Below are positions 36,392 through 44,153 of a stretch of DNA of 64,000 bases, one piece after another. The translations under genes and the position numbers were made by a program. Position 1 is the stretch's first letter, and every line of letters starts with the position of its first letter. The notes under the pieces are model-generated. The model was not told the DNA's origin, searched no databases, and saw nothing but the letters and a program-made list of their open reading frames with translations. Source of the stretch: Gilvimarinus polysaccharolyticus (GTDB lineage: Bacteria > Pseudomonadota > Gammaproteobacteria > Pseudomonadales > Cellvibrionaceae); NCBI RefSeq assembly GCF_001187555.1, contig NZ_LFIJ01000002.1, positions 160,716 to 224,715 on the forward strand, given 5' to 3'.

Positions 36392-36431
36392 TTTTCCACC
36401 TATCTTATTTGGTTTATATCTTGGCTGAGCT

Positions 36432-37649
36432 TTACCAGTTCCACATGGTGCCGTCTTCTAGGCGACTCACCGGTAAATAAGAGCGCTTATACGGCAACGC
36501 GAGAGCAGCCTCTTCGTTTAACTCAACCCCTAGGCCTGGGGCATCACTGACATAGGCCATACCATCTTTCACTTGATGGTTATGCTGAAAAACTTGCCGC
36601 AGCTGTTCGTTGCCCAAACCGACAAACTCCTGCACACCAAAGTTAGGGGCCCACACATCCAGGTGCATATGTGCGGCAAAACAAACCGGCGACAAATCTG
36701 GCGCGCCGTGCGGTGCCAATTTAACGTTGTACAAACTGGCAAAATCGGTGATACGACGCAGTGCCGTGATTCCGCCGGCGTGCGTTGCCGCGACCCGAAT
36801 ATAATCGATCAACTGATTTTGAATTAAATCTTTGCAGTCCCAGATAGTGTTGTAGGTTTCACCAATAGCCAGCGGCGTAGTGGTGTGCTGGCGAATCATT
36901 TTATAGTTGTCTTGATTCTCGGCCATACTCGCATCTTCTAAAAACATCAGGTTGTACGGCTCCAGCAATTTACCCAGCTTGGCCGACTCGATCGGCGTTA
37001 ACCGGCTGTGGACATCGTGCAATAGCTGCACCCCGTTGCCGAGTCGGCTTCGTGCTTGGTCAAATAAATCGACAATCATTTCGAAGTATTTTGCCGTCGA
37101 CCAAGTCTCTTCGGGAGGCAGTGGACGATTGCCCTGCAGCTCAAAATAATCTTTTTTATCCCCCAAGACTCCGTAAGTAACATCCAACCCCGGGACCGAC
37201 GATTGCAGTCTTACTGCCTTAAAACCGCTTTTGATGTGGGCTTGGGCGTTATCCAGCGTTTGCGTAATAGTCTCGCCGTTGGCGTGTGCATATAAAGTAA
37301 CCGCCTTACGGCTTTTACCGCCCAACAGTTGGTACACCGGCATACCGGCCACCTTGCCTTTAATATCCCATAGCGCCATATCAATCGCGGCGATAGCGGC
37401 CATATTGATTGGGCCTTTGCGCCAGTACACACCTTTGTACAAATACTGCCAAACGTCTTCGATATTGTGTGCATCGCGACCAATCAAGCAGGGAATAACA
37501 TGCTCCTCCAACATGGCCACCACCGCTTGCTCGCGGCCATTAACGGTCGCATCGCCCAAACCGGTAACGCCGTCGGCCGTGGTCACCTTGACGGTGACAA
37601 AGTTTCTTCCCGGACAGCTTACAAATACTTCAATCTTGTCAATTTTCAT
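36432..37649 (-). CDS. Mannonate dehydratase-type enolase superfamily enzyme (ManD/RspA)
   Basis: 405 aa. Enolase-superfamily acid sugar dehydratase. N-terminal capping domain opens MKIDKIEVFVSCPGRNFVTVKV. Barrel motifs match ManD/RspA: LLHDVHSRLTPIESAKLGKLLEPYNLMFLEDASMAENQ (Asp and Glu metal ligands), PLAIGETYNTIWD (third ligand Glu), THAGGIT, KLAPHGAPDLSPV (the His pair), ending GTMWNW with the conserved Trp. High-activity ManD dehydrates D-mannonate to 2-keto-3-deoxygluconate, the entry to the KDG route; low-activity relatives act on gluconate or on other sugars. Operon head, followed by Gfo/Idh and SSS. Confidence 0.9.
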   Translation of the reverse strand: MKIDKIEVFVSCPGRNFVTVKVTTADGVTGLGDATVNGREQAVVAMLEEHVIPCLIGRDAHNIEDVWQYLYKGVYWRKGPINMAAIAAIDMALWDIKGKVAGMPVYQLLGGKSRKAVTLYAHANGETITQTLDNAQAHIKSGFKAVRLQSSVPGLDVTYGVLGDKKDYFELQGNRPLPPEETWSTAKYFEMIVDLFDQARSRLGNGVQLLHDVHSRLTPIESAKLGKLLEPYNLMFLEDASMAENQDNYKMIRQHTTTPLAIGETYNTIWDCKDLIQNQLIDYIRVAATHAGGITALRRITDFASLYNVKLAPHGAPDLSPVCFAAHMHLDVWAPNFGVQEFVGLGNEQLRQVFQHNHQVKDGMAYVSDAPGLGVELNEEAALALPYKRSYLPVSRLEDGTMWNW

Positions 37650-37688
37650 TACATAAGTCCTAAATACGCTCTACCTTACAACGATGGA

Positions 37689-37716
37689 GTAAAACGTTTT
37701 ACTAAATCGGTTTAGT
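37689..37716. promoter_or_regulatory. Overlapping palindromes, candidate LacI-family operators of manD
   Basis: GTAAAACGTTTTAC (37689-37702) is a perfect 14-bp palindrome with the central CG usual for LacI-family sites. ACTAAATCGGTTTAGT (37701-37716) is a near-perfect second one sharing the AC. They lie 40-67 bp before the manD ATG, in the gap between manD and the LacI-type gene 37898-38908, the likely regulator. Confidence 0.6.
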
Positions 37717-37897
37717 TGTTAATTTAGCATACTGCACGGCAATGTCAAATAAGGATTTATAATGTGTTAAGAATGAGCGAATCACTCAGTGGGTCGGATG
37801 CTCTCGCGATTGCATTACCGGCGCGCACAAGGGCAGCTAAGGGGGGCGTAGTGTATAAAAATTGAAGGGATTTCGTCTGGCGCTACGGGCGAGCCAG

Positions 37898-38908
37898 TTA
37901 GTTAAGCTTGCGGCACGACTCGCGTAAAACTAATGTGCATGGGGTGGTGATACGTTTTGTGGGTATTGTGCTGTCATCAACCAGCGCGAGGAGCAGCTTT
38001 GCCGCCTCCTGCCCGATATCATAAGGCTCCTGCATCATCACCGTTATCGGCGTTTTAAAAAACTCTACCATGGGGATATCGTCAAAGCCTAGCAATGAGA
38101 CGTCCTCGCCAACCGCCACTCCCTGCCGGTTAAACTCCTCCAGCAGCTGCACCGTGATCGCCAAATGCTGTGAGAAAAACGCTGTTGGCGCCAGCTCGGA
38201 ATGCAGCATGGCCAACGGTGAGCGAGCAAAACCCCGCTCCCTTTGCCACGACAAAACAAGCTCATCACAGTAGTCAACGCCATGAGCCTCAAGTGCCTGC
38301 CGATAACCCAAGTAGCGGTCACGGCGCGATTTAACTGACTCAAACTCCTGGGTAACAAAACAGATTTTTTGATGGCCGAGCTTAAGCAAATAGTCGGTCG
38401 CCTCGTAAGCCGCCTGCTTGTAATCCGACAAAATGATGTACTTTTCGTTGCCCTCGTGCTCCAACTGAAATTGGACAATCGGCAACCCCTGATCGATTAG
38501 ACTGTCAATCAAGGCAGTGTTGGCACCAGAAGGCGCTATCACTATACCGTCGACGTTTATTTGGCTCAGGTTGCGCAGAGCCTGAGCCTCTTTTTGAGGA
38601 TCAAAATCGGTGCTGTAAATCAGCACATTGTATTGACTACTTTTGCAGAAATCGTCTATACCGCGGATTGTACGGCTGGTGTAAAAGCCCGTCACATCGC
38701 GTACAACAAGGCCAATAGTCTTGGTTGTGTTGGTTTTTAAGCTTCTGGCAATGGCGTTGGGGACGTAATTTAACGCAGCGATGGACGCCTCGACACGCAC
38801 CTTGGTTTCTTTTGACATATAGTCAAAGCGTCCGCTTAAAAATTGCGATACCGTGCTTTTTGATACGCCAGCGTGCGCTGCCACATCGACCAATCTTACC
38901 TTTGCCAT
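37898..38908 (-). CDS. LacI-family transcriptional regulator of the sugar-acid cluster
   Basis: 336 aa. N-terminal LacI helix-turn-helix (VRLVDVAAHAGVSKSTVSQFLSGRFDYMSKETKVRVEASIAALNYVPNAIARSLK) with the hinge helix, followed by a periplasmic-binding-protein-like sensor domain (TIGLVVRDVTGFYTSRTIRGIDDF, then VSLLGFDDIPMVEFFKTPITVMMQEPYDIGQEAA). It lies upstream of manD on the same strand, 248 bp away. It probably represses the manD-Gfo/Idh-SSS operon by binding the operators at 37689-37716; the inducer would be an intermediate of that route. Inference from position. Confidence 0.9.
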   Translation of the reverse strand: MAKVRLVDVAAHAGVSKSTVSQFLSGRFDYMSKETKVRVEASIAALNYVPNAIARSLKTNTTKTIGLVVRDVTGFYTSRTIRGIDDFCKSSQYNVLIYSTDFDPQKEAQALRNLSQINVDGIVIAPSGANTALIDSLIDQGLPIVQFQLEHEGNEKYIILSDYKQAAYEATDYLLKLGHQKICFVTQEFESVKSRRDRYLGYRQALEAHGVDYCDELVLSWQRERGFARSPLAMLHSELAPTAFFSQHLAITVQLLEEFNRQGVAVGEDVSLLGFDDIPMVEFFKTPITVMMQEPYDIGQEAAKLLLALVDDSTIPTKRITTPCTLVLRESCRKLN

Positions 38909-39230
38909 TATCGAATCACTTTGCGCTGCTGCGTTTGGGGGCGGGTATTTAGAGTTGATAATACCTTATCCGCAAATCCCGTTCCATCGTCACCGGCACC
39001 TATGAGCTTTAGCACGCTAATCGCTCGCGTAGCAATTTTAAGGGTTATCTGAGAAACTAACAAAAGCCAATTTAAAAGCTCGGATTACCGAGTACAGATT
39101 TTGGTTTTATTAAAACAATAAAAGGTGAGAGGAGCTGAAACACCAAGCTTTCTCTATGCCTAAGATCAATAGAGCCTCCAGTGTGAGAACCGTAAATACT
39201 ATCCACATCTCTCCACAATAGGACACCACT
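38909..39230. other. Divergent intergenic region between LacI gene and PepSY-like gene
   Basis: 322 bp without a credible gene. It must hold both promoters. AGGACACC lies just before the ATG at 39231 and acts as ribosome site. No clear operator palindrome was seen. Confidence 0.5.
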
Positions 39231-39758
39231 ATGAATACTCCTATCTCGCAATCGGTTTTGGTTGCAGTATTTAGCATATGCTGTTCGGCTCAGGCCGCGC
39301 CATCTGACATCGGCTCGGACTTATACCAAAAAGTAGCAATCTCTGGCGACAAGGTACCCGTCCAAGCGCTAGAAGCGGTGCAGAAACTACAACCAGGCTT
39401 TGTACTGCAAGAGGCCGAACAAGAGTCAAAGCACGGCAACCAGTATCTTGATCTAGAAGGCTTAACAGCGGACGGCTCCGAGATAGAGTTCGACATGCTG
39501 CTGAACAAACAAAAAATATGGGAAATCGTTGAAATTCAACGCGACCTAGAGCTAGCCGATTGCCCTACCCCTGTACGCGAGTTGTACAACAAAACCTTTG
39601 AATCGCAGCCGGCTCAGCGCATTATCGAAAGTAAACAAATGACTGGCGCCGTCATCTATGAGTTTTACTTTGTTAGCCAAGATGGTGAAACACGCAAAAG
39701 CGAAATAAAACTAGAAGAAGATATGGCGATACTGCTTGAAAAAGAGTGGCAACATTAA
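39231..39758 (+). CDS. Exported PepSY-like hypothetical protein
   Basis: 175 aa. Signal peptide residues 1-22 (SVLVAVFSICCSAQA|APS). The rest is a repeated alpha-beta layout: VQALEAVQKLQPGFVLQEAEQESKHGNQYLDLEGLTADGSEIEFDMLLN is very like PepSY domains (helix-strand-strand-strand), and the second half (PTPVRELYNKTFESQPAQRIIESKQMTGAVIYEFYFVSQDG) is another such unit. PepSY-type proteins are thought to inhibit proteases or bind metals in the periplasm. Small, acidic, monocistronic. Function unknown; the PepSY call is by eye. Confidence 0.65.
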   Translation: MNTPISQSVLVAVFSICCSAQAAPSDIGSDLYQKVAISGDKVPVQALEAVQKLQPGFVLQEAEQESKHGNQYLDLEGLTADGSEIEFDMLLNKQKIWEIVEIQRDLELADCPTPVRELYNKTFESQPAQRIIESKQMTGAVIYEFYFVSQDGETRKSEIKLEEDMAILLEKEWQH

Positions 39759-39804
39759 TCTTTAGGAAATGTAACGCGAGGGGTAAACTATAACGTTACA
39801 TAAG

Positions 39805-39847
39805 CAAAAAAACGGCCGAGGTGCTTACGGTTTAAGCGCCTCGGCCG
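39805..39847 (-). terminator. Terminator of the GPH transporter gene
   Basis: CGGCCGAGG (39813-39821) pairs with CCTCGGCCG (39839-39847), with a further GCTTA/TAAGC pair inside. On the minus strand a T7 run follows. It lies about 10 bp past the transporter stop, and also closes the convergent PepSY-like transcript. Confidence 0.88.
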
Positions 39848-39856
39848 AGCAAAAAA

Positions 39857-41401
39857 TTAACCTTCGGCTTCTGCCCGCCGTATATTTAGGTCGGCCTCTA
39901 TTTGCCCCATACGCTTAGTGTTAAGCGGATAAACGACCAGTAATAACACCGCCGCAAAAGCAAATACCGCGGGTATCCAACTCATCAGTAAAATCATGCC
40001 ATCGGTGGTTTGTGCGATGGTAGCCGGATCGGTGCCAACATACCCATAAGAGCCCAGTACCACCAACACTAAAGCGCCGGCAAAGCCACCACCGGTCTTT
40101 TGGATAAACGTGCCCGCCGAGTAAAACAAACCCGTAGCGCGACGATGATGCTTCCACTCAGAGTAATCCGCCGCATCGCCCAGCATGCTAAAAATAAGTA
40201 CCGGCATAAAAGCGGCAAAAAACTCAGCTGCACAACCCAGTATAAATAACTCGGTTACATCGTCTTTGCCTAATAGTGAAATACAGCCAGTTAGTACACC
40301 ACTGACAATGAGAGAGACAACAAACAATGTCTTTTTACCCAGCCTGCGGGTGATATAACCGCATAGAAAGGCGGCAATGATCGAGGTCAACAACAACGCA
40401 ATAAAGTACCGACCTGCAAGTGTGGGCTCGTGTAAAAAGTGTTTAAAGTAATAGGCGATAACACCGTATTTAATGCCATTAAACAGCATGGTTAAGAAGC
40501 CCAAACCCAAAATCATTAACCAGGGCTTATTGGTTAGCAGATCAATTAAATCGCGCTGCGAGGGAGTCGTTTCACTTTCAGGCTTACTCACTAGTTTTTT
40601 GATGGCATAACCGCTCAGCACGACTACAACGGCAAAGAGCATGCCCGTGTACCAACCTCGATAATAAAAGAACAACGATATCGACAACAGCGGCACCACA
40701 ATAAAGGGAAGGTTGCGCAGCAAGTCACGCAGCTCGCGTCCGAGTGAGCCACTGGCCGCAGGTGACTGCACACGCTCTTTAGTGGTGAAAAAGGTAATGA
40801 AGCACAGTACCACCAACAGTGCGGCAAACACATACATGGTCTGCTGATAGCCTTTAGCATCATCGCCCTGACCAAAGTACGCGACCAAATCTGGCGTAAA
40901 ACCCATCACCAGCGCGCCCCCTAAAAAGGCACCAGCAAAGCGGTAGCCCGACAACACACTGCGCTCTTCGTGACTTGGCGTCATGACACCCATCAAGGCC
41001 GAATAGGGAACATTATTAATGGTATAGGCCAACGTAAGGCCAATATAGGTAAAATAAGCCCACACCAACTTCATTTGCAGACTAACATCGGGGGCGGTGA
41101 ACGACAGCACCATAAACAGCGCCAGCACTGGGGCGGACCATAACACCCAAGGACGAAATTTACCGTGGCGCGAGGTGGTTCGGTCAGCGATCATCCCCAT
41201 AACAATATCGGTAATGCCGTCCGAGACTCGTACAATAAGTAACAAAATCGCTGCTGCCGCCGCCGAAATACCTAATGTATCTGTGTAAAAAACAGCCAAA
41301 TAGGCCAATGCGCCACGCCAAACCAAGTTGGCTGCTGCATCGCCCATGGCGTAGCCGCTTTTTTCTAATATCGAGAGTTTATGAGTAGGGTTTGTCGCCA
41401 C
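39857..41401 (-). CDS. GPH-family (MFS) sugar:cation symporter
   Basis: 514 aa, about twelve membrane helices. The opening LSILEKSGYAMGDAAANLVWRGALAYLAVFYTDTLGISAAAAAILLLIVRVSDGITDIVMGMIADRTTSRHGKFRPWVLW contains the glycoside-pentoside-hexuronide family signature (GD-A-N; D-P/D-G-T-D; R-x-G-K/R-F-R-P). These transporters, related to MelB and XylP, carry oligosaccharides or uronides with H+ or Na+. Start is GTG at 41401 with GAGGTG 7 nt upstream. It stands alone; the cargo cannot be told, though the neighbourhood suggests plant or algal oligosaccharides. Confidence 0.9.
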   Translation of the reverse strand: MATNPTHKLSILEKSGYAMGDAAANLVWRGALAYLAVFYTDTLGISAAAAAILLLIVRVSDGITDIVMGMIADRTTSRHGKFRPWVLWSAPVLALFMVLSFTAPDVSLQMKLVWAYFTYIGLTLAYTINNVPYSALMGVMTPSHEERSVLSGYRFAGAFLGGALVMGFTPDLVAYFGQGDDAKGYQQTMYVFAALLVVLCFITFFTTKERVQSPAASGSLGRELRDLLRNLPFIVVPLLSISLFFYYRGWYTGMLFAVVVVLSGYAIKKLVSKPESETTPSQRDLIDLLTNKPWLMILGLGFLTMLFNGIKYGVIAYYFKHFLHEPTLAGRYFIALLLTSIIAAFLCGYITRRLGKKTLFVVSLIVSGVLTGCISLLGKDDVTELFILGCAAEFFAAFMPVLIFSMLGDAADYSEWKHHRRATGLFYSAGTFIQKTGGGFAGALVLVVLGSYGYVGTDPATIAQTTDGMILLMSWIPAVFAFAAVLLLVVYPLNTKRMGQIEADLNIRRAEAEG

Positions 41402-41585
41402 GGTTCACCTCAGGTCTTGTAATTATATGTAGGGGCATTTTGACCGAAAGCATAAGAGGCGCTAGGCCAAATGTACAGCCCTAATACACCGTTAACGATA
41501 CCGTGAACAACAAGATAAAGGATACCTTTAGACCACCCTAGTAACCGCTAGCTAAAAAGGGGATTAGAGCAAGCAGATGCGAGAA

Positions 41586-41951
41586 TTAAGCCTGAGTCAG
41601 CCGGCGAGCTATTTCTTCTTTCCAGCCAACAATCGCAGTATCATCAGACTCAAATAACGCGATACCAATCAGATAACGGCCACCACTGGGGCGGCACCAT
41701 TTAACCTCGCCGGTAAGTACATAGCGGGCCGGTGGCGAGTACAGCTGTATACAAAGCGGATAGATGTTTCCCTCGGGCAGTGGCCGATCGACCACCACCT
41801 GCAAGCCGTTAGCAGACAAATCTGTCGAGCGACTCAACAAGATTCGCGCCGTGGCGTCATCCTGGCCAGCCTCAAGCTCGATATAAACCGCCTCCGAGAC
41901 ACTCAACCGATACTCTTGGCGCTGCTCTTCGTTATTAGCTTCAATAGTCAT
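41586..41951 (-). CDS. PilZ-domain c-di-GMP-binding protein
   Basis: 121 aa, a single PilZ domain. The ligand motifs are intact: Arg11-xxx-Arg15 (RQEYR) and Asp44-L-Ser46-A-N-Gly49 (DLSANG). It should bind cyclic di-GMP and change partner behaviour. It follows the DUF1631-like gene by 19 bp on the same strand, so the two are probably co-transcribed and may act together. The output is unknown. Confidence 0.9.
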   Translation of the reverse strand: MTIEANNEEQRQEYRLSVSEAVYIELEAGQDDATARILLSRSTDLSANGLQVVVDRPLPEGNIYPLCIQLYSPPARYVLTGEVKWCRPSGGRYLIGIALFESDDTAIVGWKEEIARRLTQA

Positions 41952-41970
41952 TCTGTGTATCCACGATTAA

Positions 41971-43713
41971 TTATTCTGTACGTCGCAGGCCGCGAACAAT
42001 CGTTTCGAGCCGATTTTCAAAACCTTGCTCTGGCTTATAAAATACGGCCTCATCACGCATAAGATAGCCAAGCAAATCATCGTACAATAACTCGGCAACT
42101 TTGCTCCCCACTCGATCAACAAATATATATTTGCTGGTTGAGCGCATGCTAACCGCCAATTTACAGCGTACGGTTTTACCCTCGCTTAAAGGCAAATCTG
42201 CCCAAGTACCCAGAGTAAGGCCGTCTAAGGTATCGCGCATTTGTTGCTCGCGTGCCTCGCGCGCCTCTGTCATCTGGCGCACTTTTGCTAACTTCTCACG
42301 AGCGGCGCGCTCAACAGCCAAACGCTCAACTTCAGCACGCGCCTTGGCTTCTGCAGCCTGCTTTGCCAGTAATTCACGGCTTTTGATCTGCGCTAACGCC
42401 TGCTTGTGACGCCTTAGTTTTTCACGCTCTTCATGTTGCGCACGAGCTTGAGTAGCCACTCGCTCTTGCAGCGCGGCCATACGTGCATTAACAGCCGACA
42501 GAGCCGCCGATAACGCAGGGACTTTAGGGATTTCTTCGGCGATACCCGCATCAAAGCAAGCCGACATTTGCTCGACCGTTTTTTGCAATACTTTATGGCC
42601 GGCACGATTAACAAACAATAAAGTATCGGTACCCGGCGCCTGCATTAGAAATTGACAGCGTATCAACGTGTCACCGTTATCAAACCCAAGCCAATCTCCA
42701 GCCGAGAAATGATGCTCGACACCACCGCTTTGCAATTGGCTAAGGGACTCTACCTCTGCCGACACTCTCCTCTTGGGTGCCGTTACGGTTTCAATTGCCT
42801 GACCTTTTAGTAAGGTAATAATATGAGAGGAAAATTCATCGACGTAATCGCGATAAACATTGTCTGAGCACGCTTTATTAACAGCGCCGTCCTCTAGCTG
42901 GGCAAGTAACACCGGCCCTTTATTAAAAAAGGCTTGACGATCTTCGGAGGATTTATCGGGATTAACGGACCAAACAATCAAGCGCAAAATACGCACCCAA
43001 TAACTCCAATCGGGTGCCTGCTCAGATTCGTTGATTAATAAGTACTGCAAATTAGGCAGCACAATATTATCAATCAGGTCTAAGGTAGACTCTGGCAGCG
43101 GGTGCAATGCCACCACATCATTGTATATCTGCGTAACGCGCTGCTCCGCATGAGCTATTTTTATTTCGCCCAGCTCTGACGCCTGCATACGCTTAGCCAG
43201 CATTGCGGCTCGATCAAGTTCTTTACCACACCCGAGGTTAAATGTTGCCAGTGCGGCATCCCACTGTTCAACACCGCCCTGTAAAGCGTCAACCAAAACA
43301 TCGAGCCGCTCGGTAAATTTTCGCCCAACGGGACCTAAATCTGGATACCAAGTACGCAAATGAAAAAAACACTGATCAAACGCTTTACGATTTTTTTGCA
43401 CTGCGGCAAGACTCAGCGCATCGTTGCTTGCGACATAAGAAACTATCGCGCCAACTATGGCGATACGTGCGTCTTCCAACTTGGGATCGCACAAAACATT
43501 ATCGCTCAATGCTCGCCACAACCACGCCGCATAATAGCCCGACAACCCAGCTTTTTTTGCAAAAGGTAACTCTCTATAGACTATCCAGCTATCATCGGCA
43601 CGATAAAACTCCTCTCCCAGCGCACTGATGTCGGCCACAGTAGCCGGCACTGTTAGCGAATCAAGGCCAAACAGCTTTCTAACCGCACTGAATTGAAGTC
43701 CATCATTTTCCAT
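41971..43713 (-). CDS. DUF1631-like protein (paralogue 2 of 2), next to PilZ
   Basis: 580 aa. Same plan as 21323-23092: a helical N-terminal half (for example RAAMLAKRMQASELGEIKIAHAEQ, matching RAAMLACRIRESELGQQSVANAHRE of the other), a coiled coil around residues 425-500, and a C-terminal small beta domain (GTWADLPLSEGKTVRCKLAVSMRSTSKYIFVDRVGSKVAEL), ending FENRLETIVRGLRR. The pair look like old duplicates. The PilZ gene 19 bp downstream links this one to c-di-GMP control, perhaps surface or motility functions. DUF1631 assignment rests on the C-terminal resemblance. Confidence 0.65.
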   Translation of the reverse strand: MENDGLQFSAVRKLFGLDSLTVPATVADISALGEEFYRADDSWIVYRELPFAKKAGLSGYYAAWLWRALSDNVLCDPKLEDARIAIVGAIVSYVASNDALSLAAVQKNRKAFDQCFFHLRTWYPDLGPVGRKFTERLDVLVDALQGGVEQWDAALATFNLGCGKELDRAAMLAKRMQASELGEIKIAHAEQRVTQIYNDVVALHPLPESTLDLIDNIVLPNLQYLLINESEQAPDWSYWVRILRLIVWSVNPDKSSEDRQAFFNKGPVLLAQLEDGAVNKACSDNVYRDYVDEFSSHIITLLKGQAIETVTAPKRRVSAEVESLSQLQSGGVEHHFSAGDWLGFDNGDTLIRCQFLMQAPGTDTLLFVNRAGHKVLQKTVEQMSACFDAGIAEEIPKVPALSAALSAVNARMAALQERVATQARAQHEEREKLRRHKQALAQIKSRELLAKQAAEAKARAEVERLAVERAAREKLAKVRQMTEAREAREQQMRDTLDGLTLGTWADLPLSEGKTVRCKLAVSMRSTSKYIFVDRVGSKVAELLYDDLLGYLMRDEAVFYKPEQGFENRLETIVRGLRRTE

Positions 43714-44153
43714 TTTATCGAGCTACCCTCATAACCATCGCACCCAGTAAAAGCATAACCTGTACTCTAAGTGGGTGAGTGCACCTTTAAACATACACAC
43801 ATTCCCCGTGTAAACATACAGCCATTGCCTTTAATACAAACTCAATTCTAACTGGCCTGCAACTATTCGCTACCCTTCAGCAATATAGGCCGAATGAGGC
43901 ATTACCGCGGACTCAGTTCACATTTTATACAATTCTTTCTGTAAAATCTCACATTTTGGTATTTCCTCCTTACCAAAATTATGAATTTTTGCACCTAAAG
44001 ACTATTATTTTAGCCGGAATGGTCGTATGGCCTTACCAAATGACCAGATCAACACAATGAAAAGCATAGGTGAGCTTCAAGCTTCGCCCCGATTGCAACA
44101 CTCCCGCCAACGGCGGTGGAGTCCACTTTACGCCCTTACACAGGAATAACTTT
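43714..44153. other. Long leader/intergenic region before the beta-helix protein gene
   Basis: 440 bp. It contains a perfect inverted repeat ATTTTGGTA (43953-43961) / TACCAAAAT (43971-43979) with a pyrimidine-rich TTTCCTCCT loop, and a further TTACCAAA copy near 44033. A long untranslated leader before 44154 is possible. No known riboswitch was recognised; I checked for a c-di-GMP aptamer by eye and did not find the conserved core. Confidence 0.45.
43953..43979. promoter_or_regulatory. Inverted repeat in the leader of the beta-helix gene
   Basis: 9-bp arms ATTTTGGTA and TACCAAAAT around a 9-nt loop. It may be an operator or an mRNA hairpin. It lies 175 bp upstream of the start. Confidence 0.35.

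Noticed and set aside
43714-44153. c-di-GMP-I (GEMM) riboswitch in the leader of the beta-helix gene
   Set aside because: The conserved core and tetraloop/receptor sequences could not be found by eye; only a simple inverted repeat is present.
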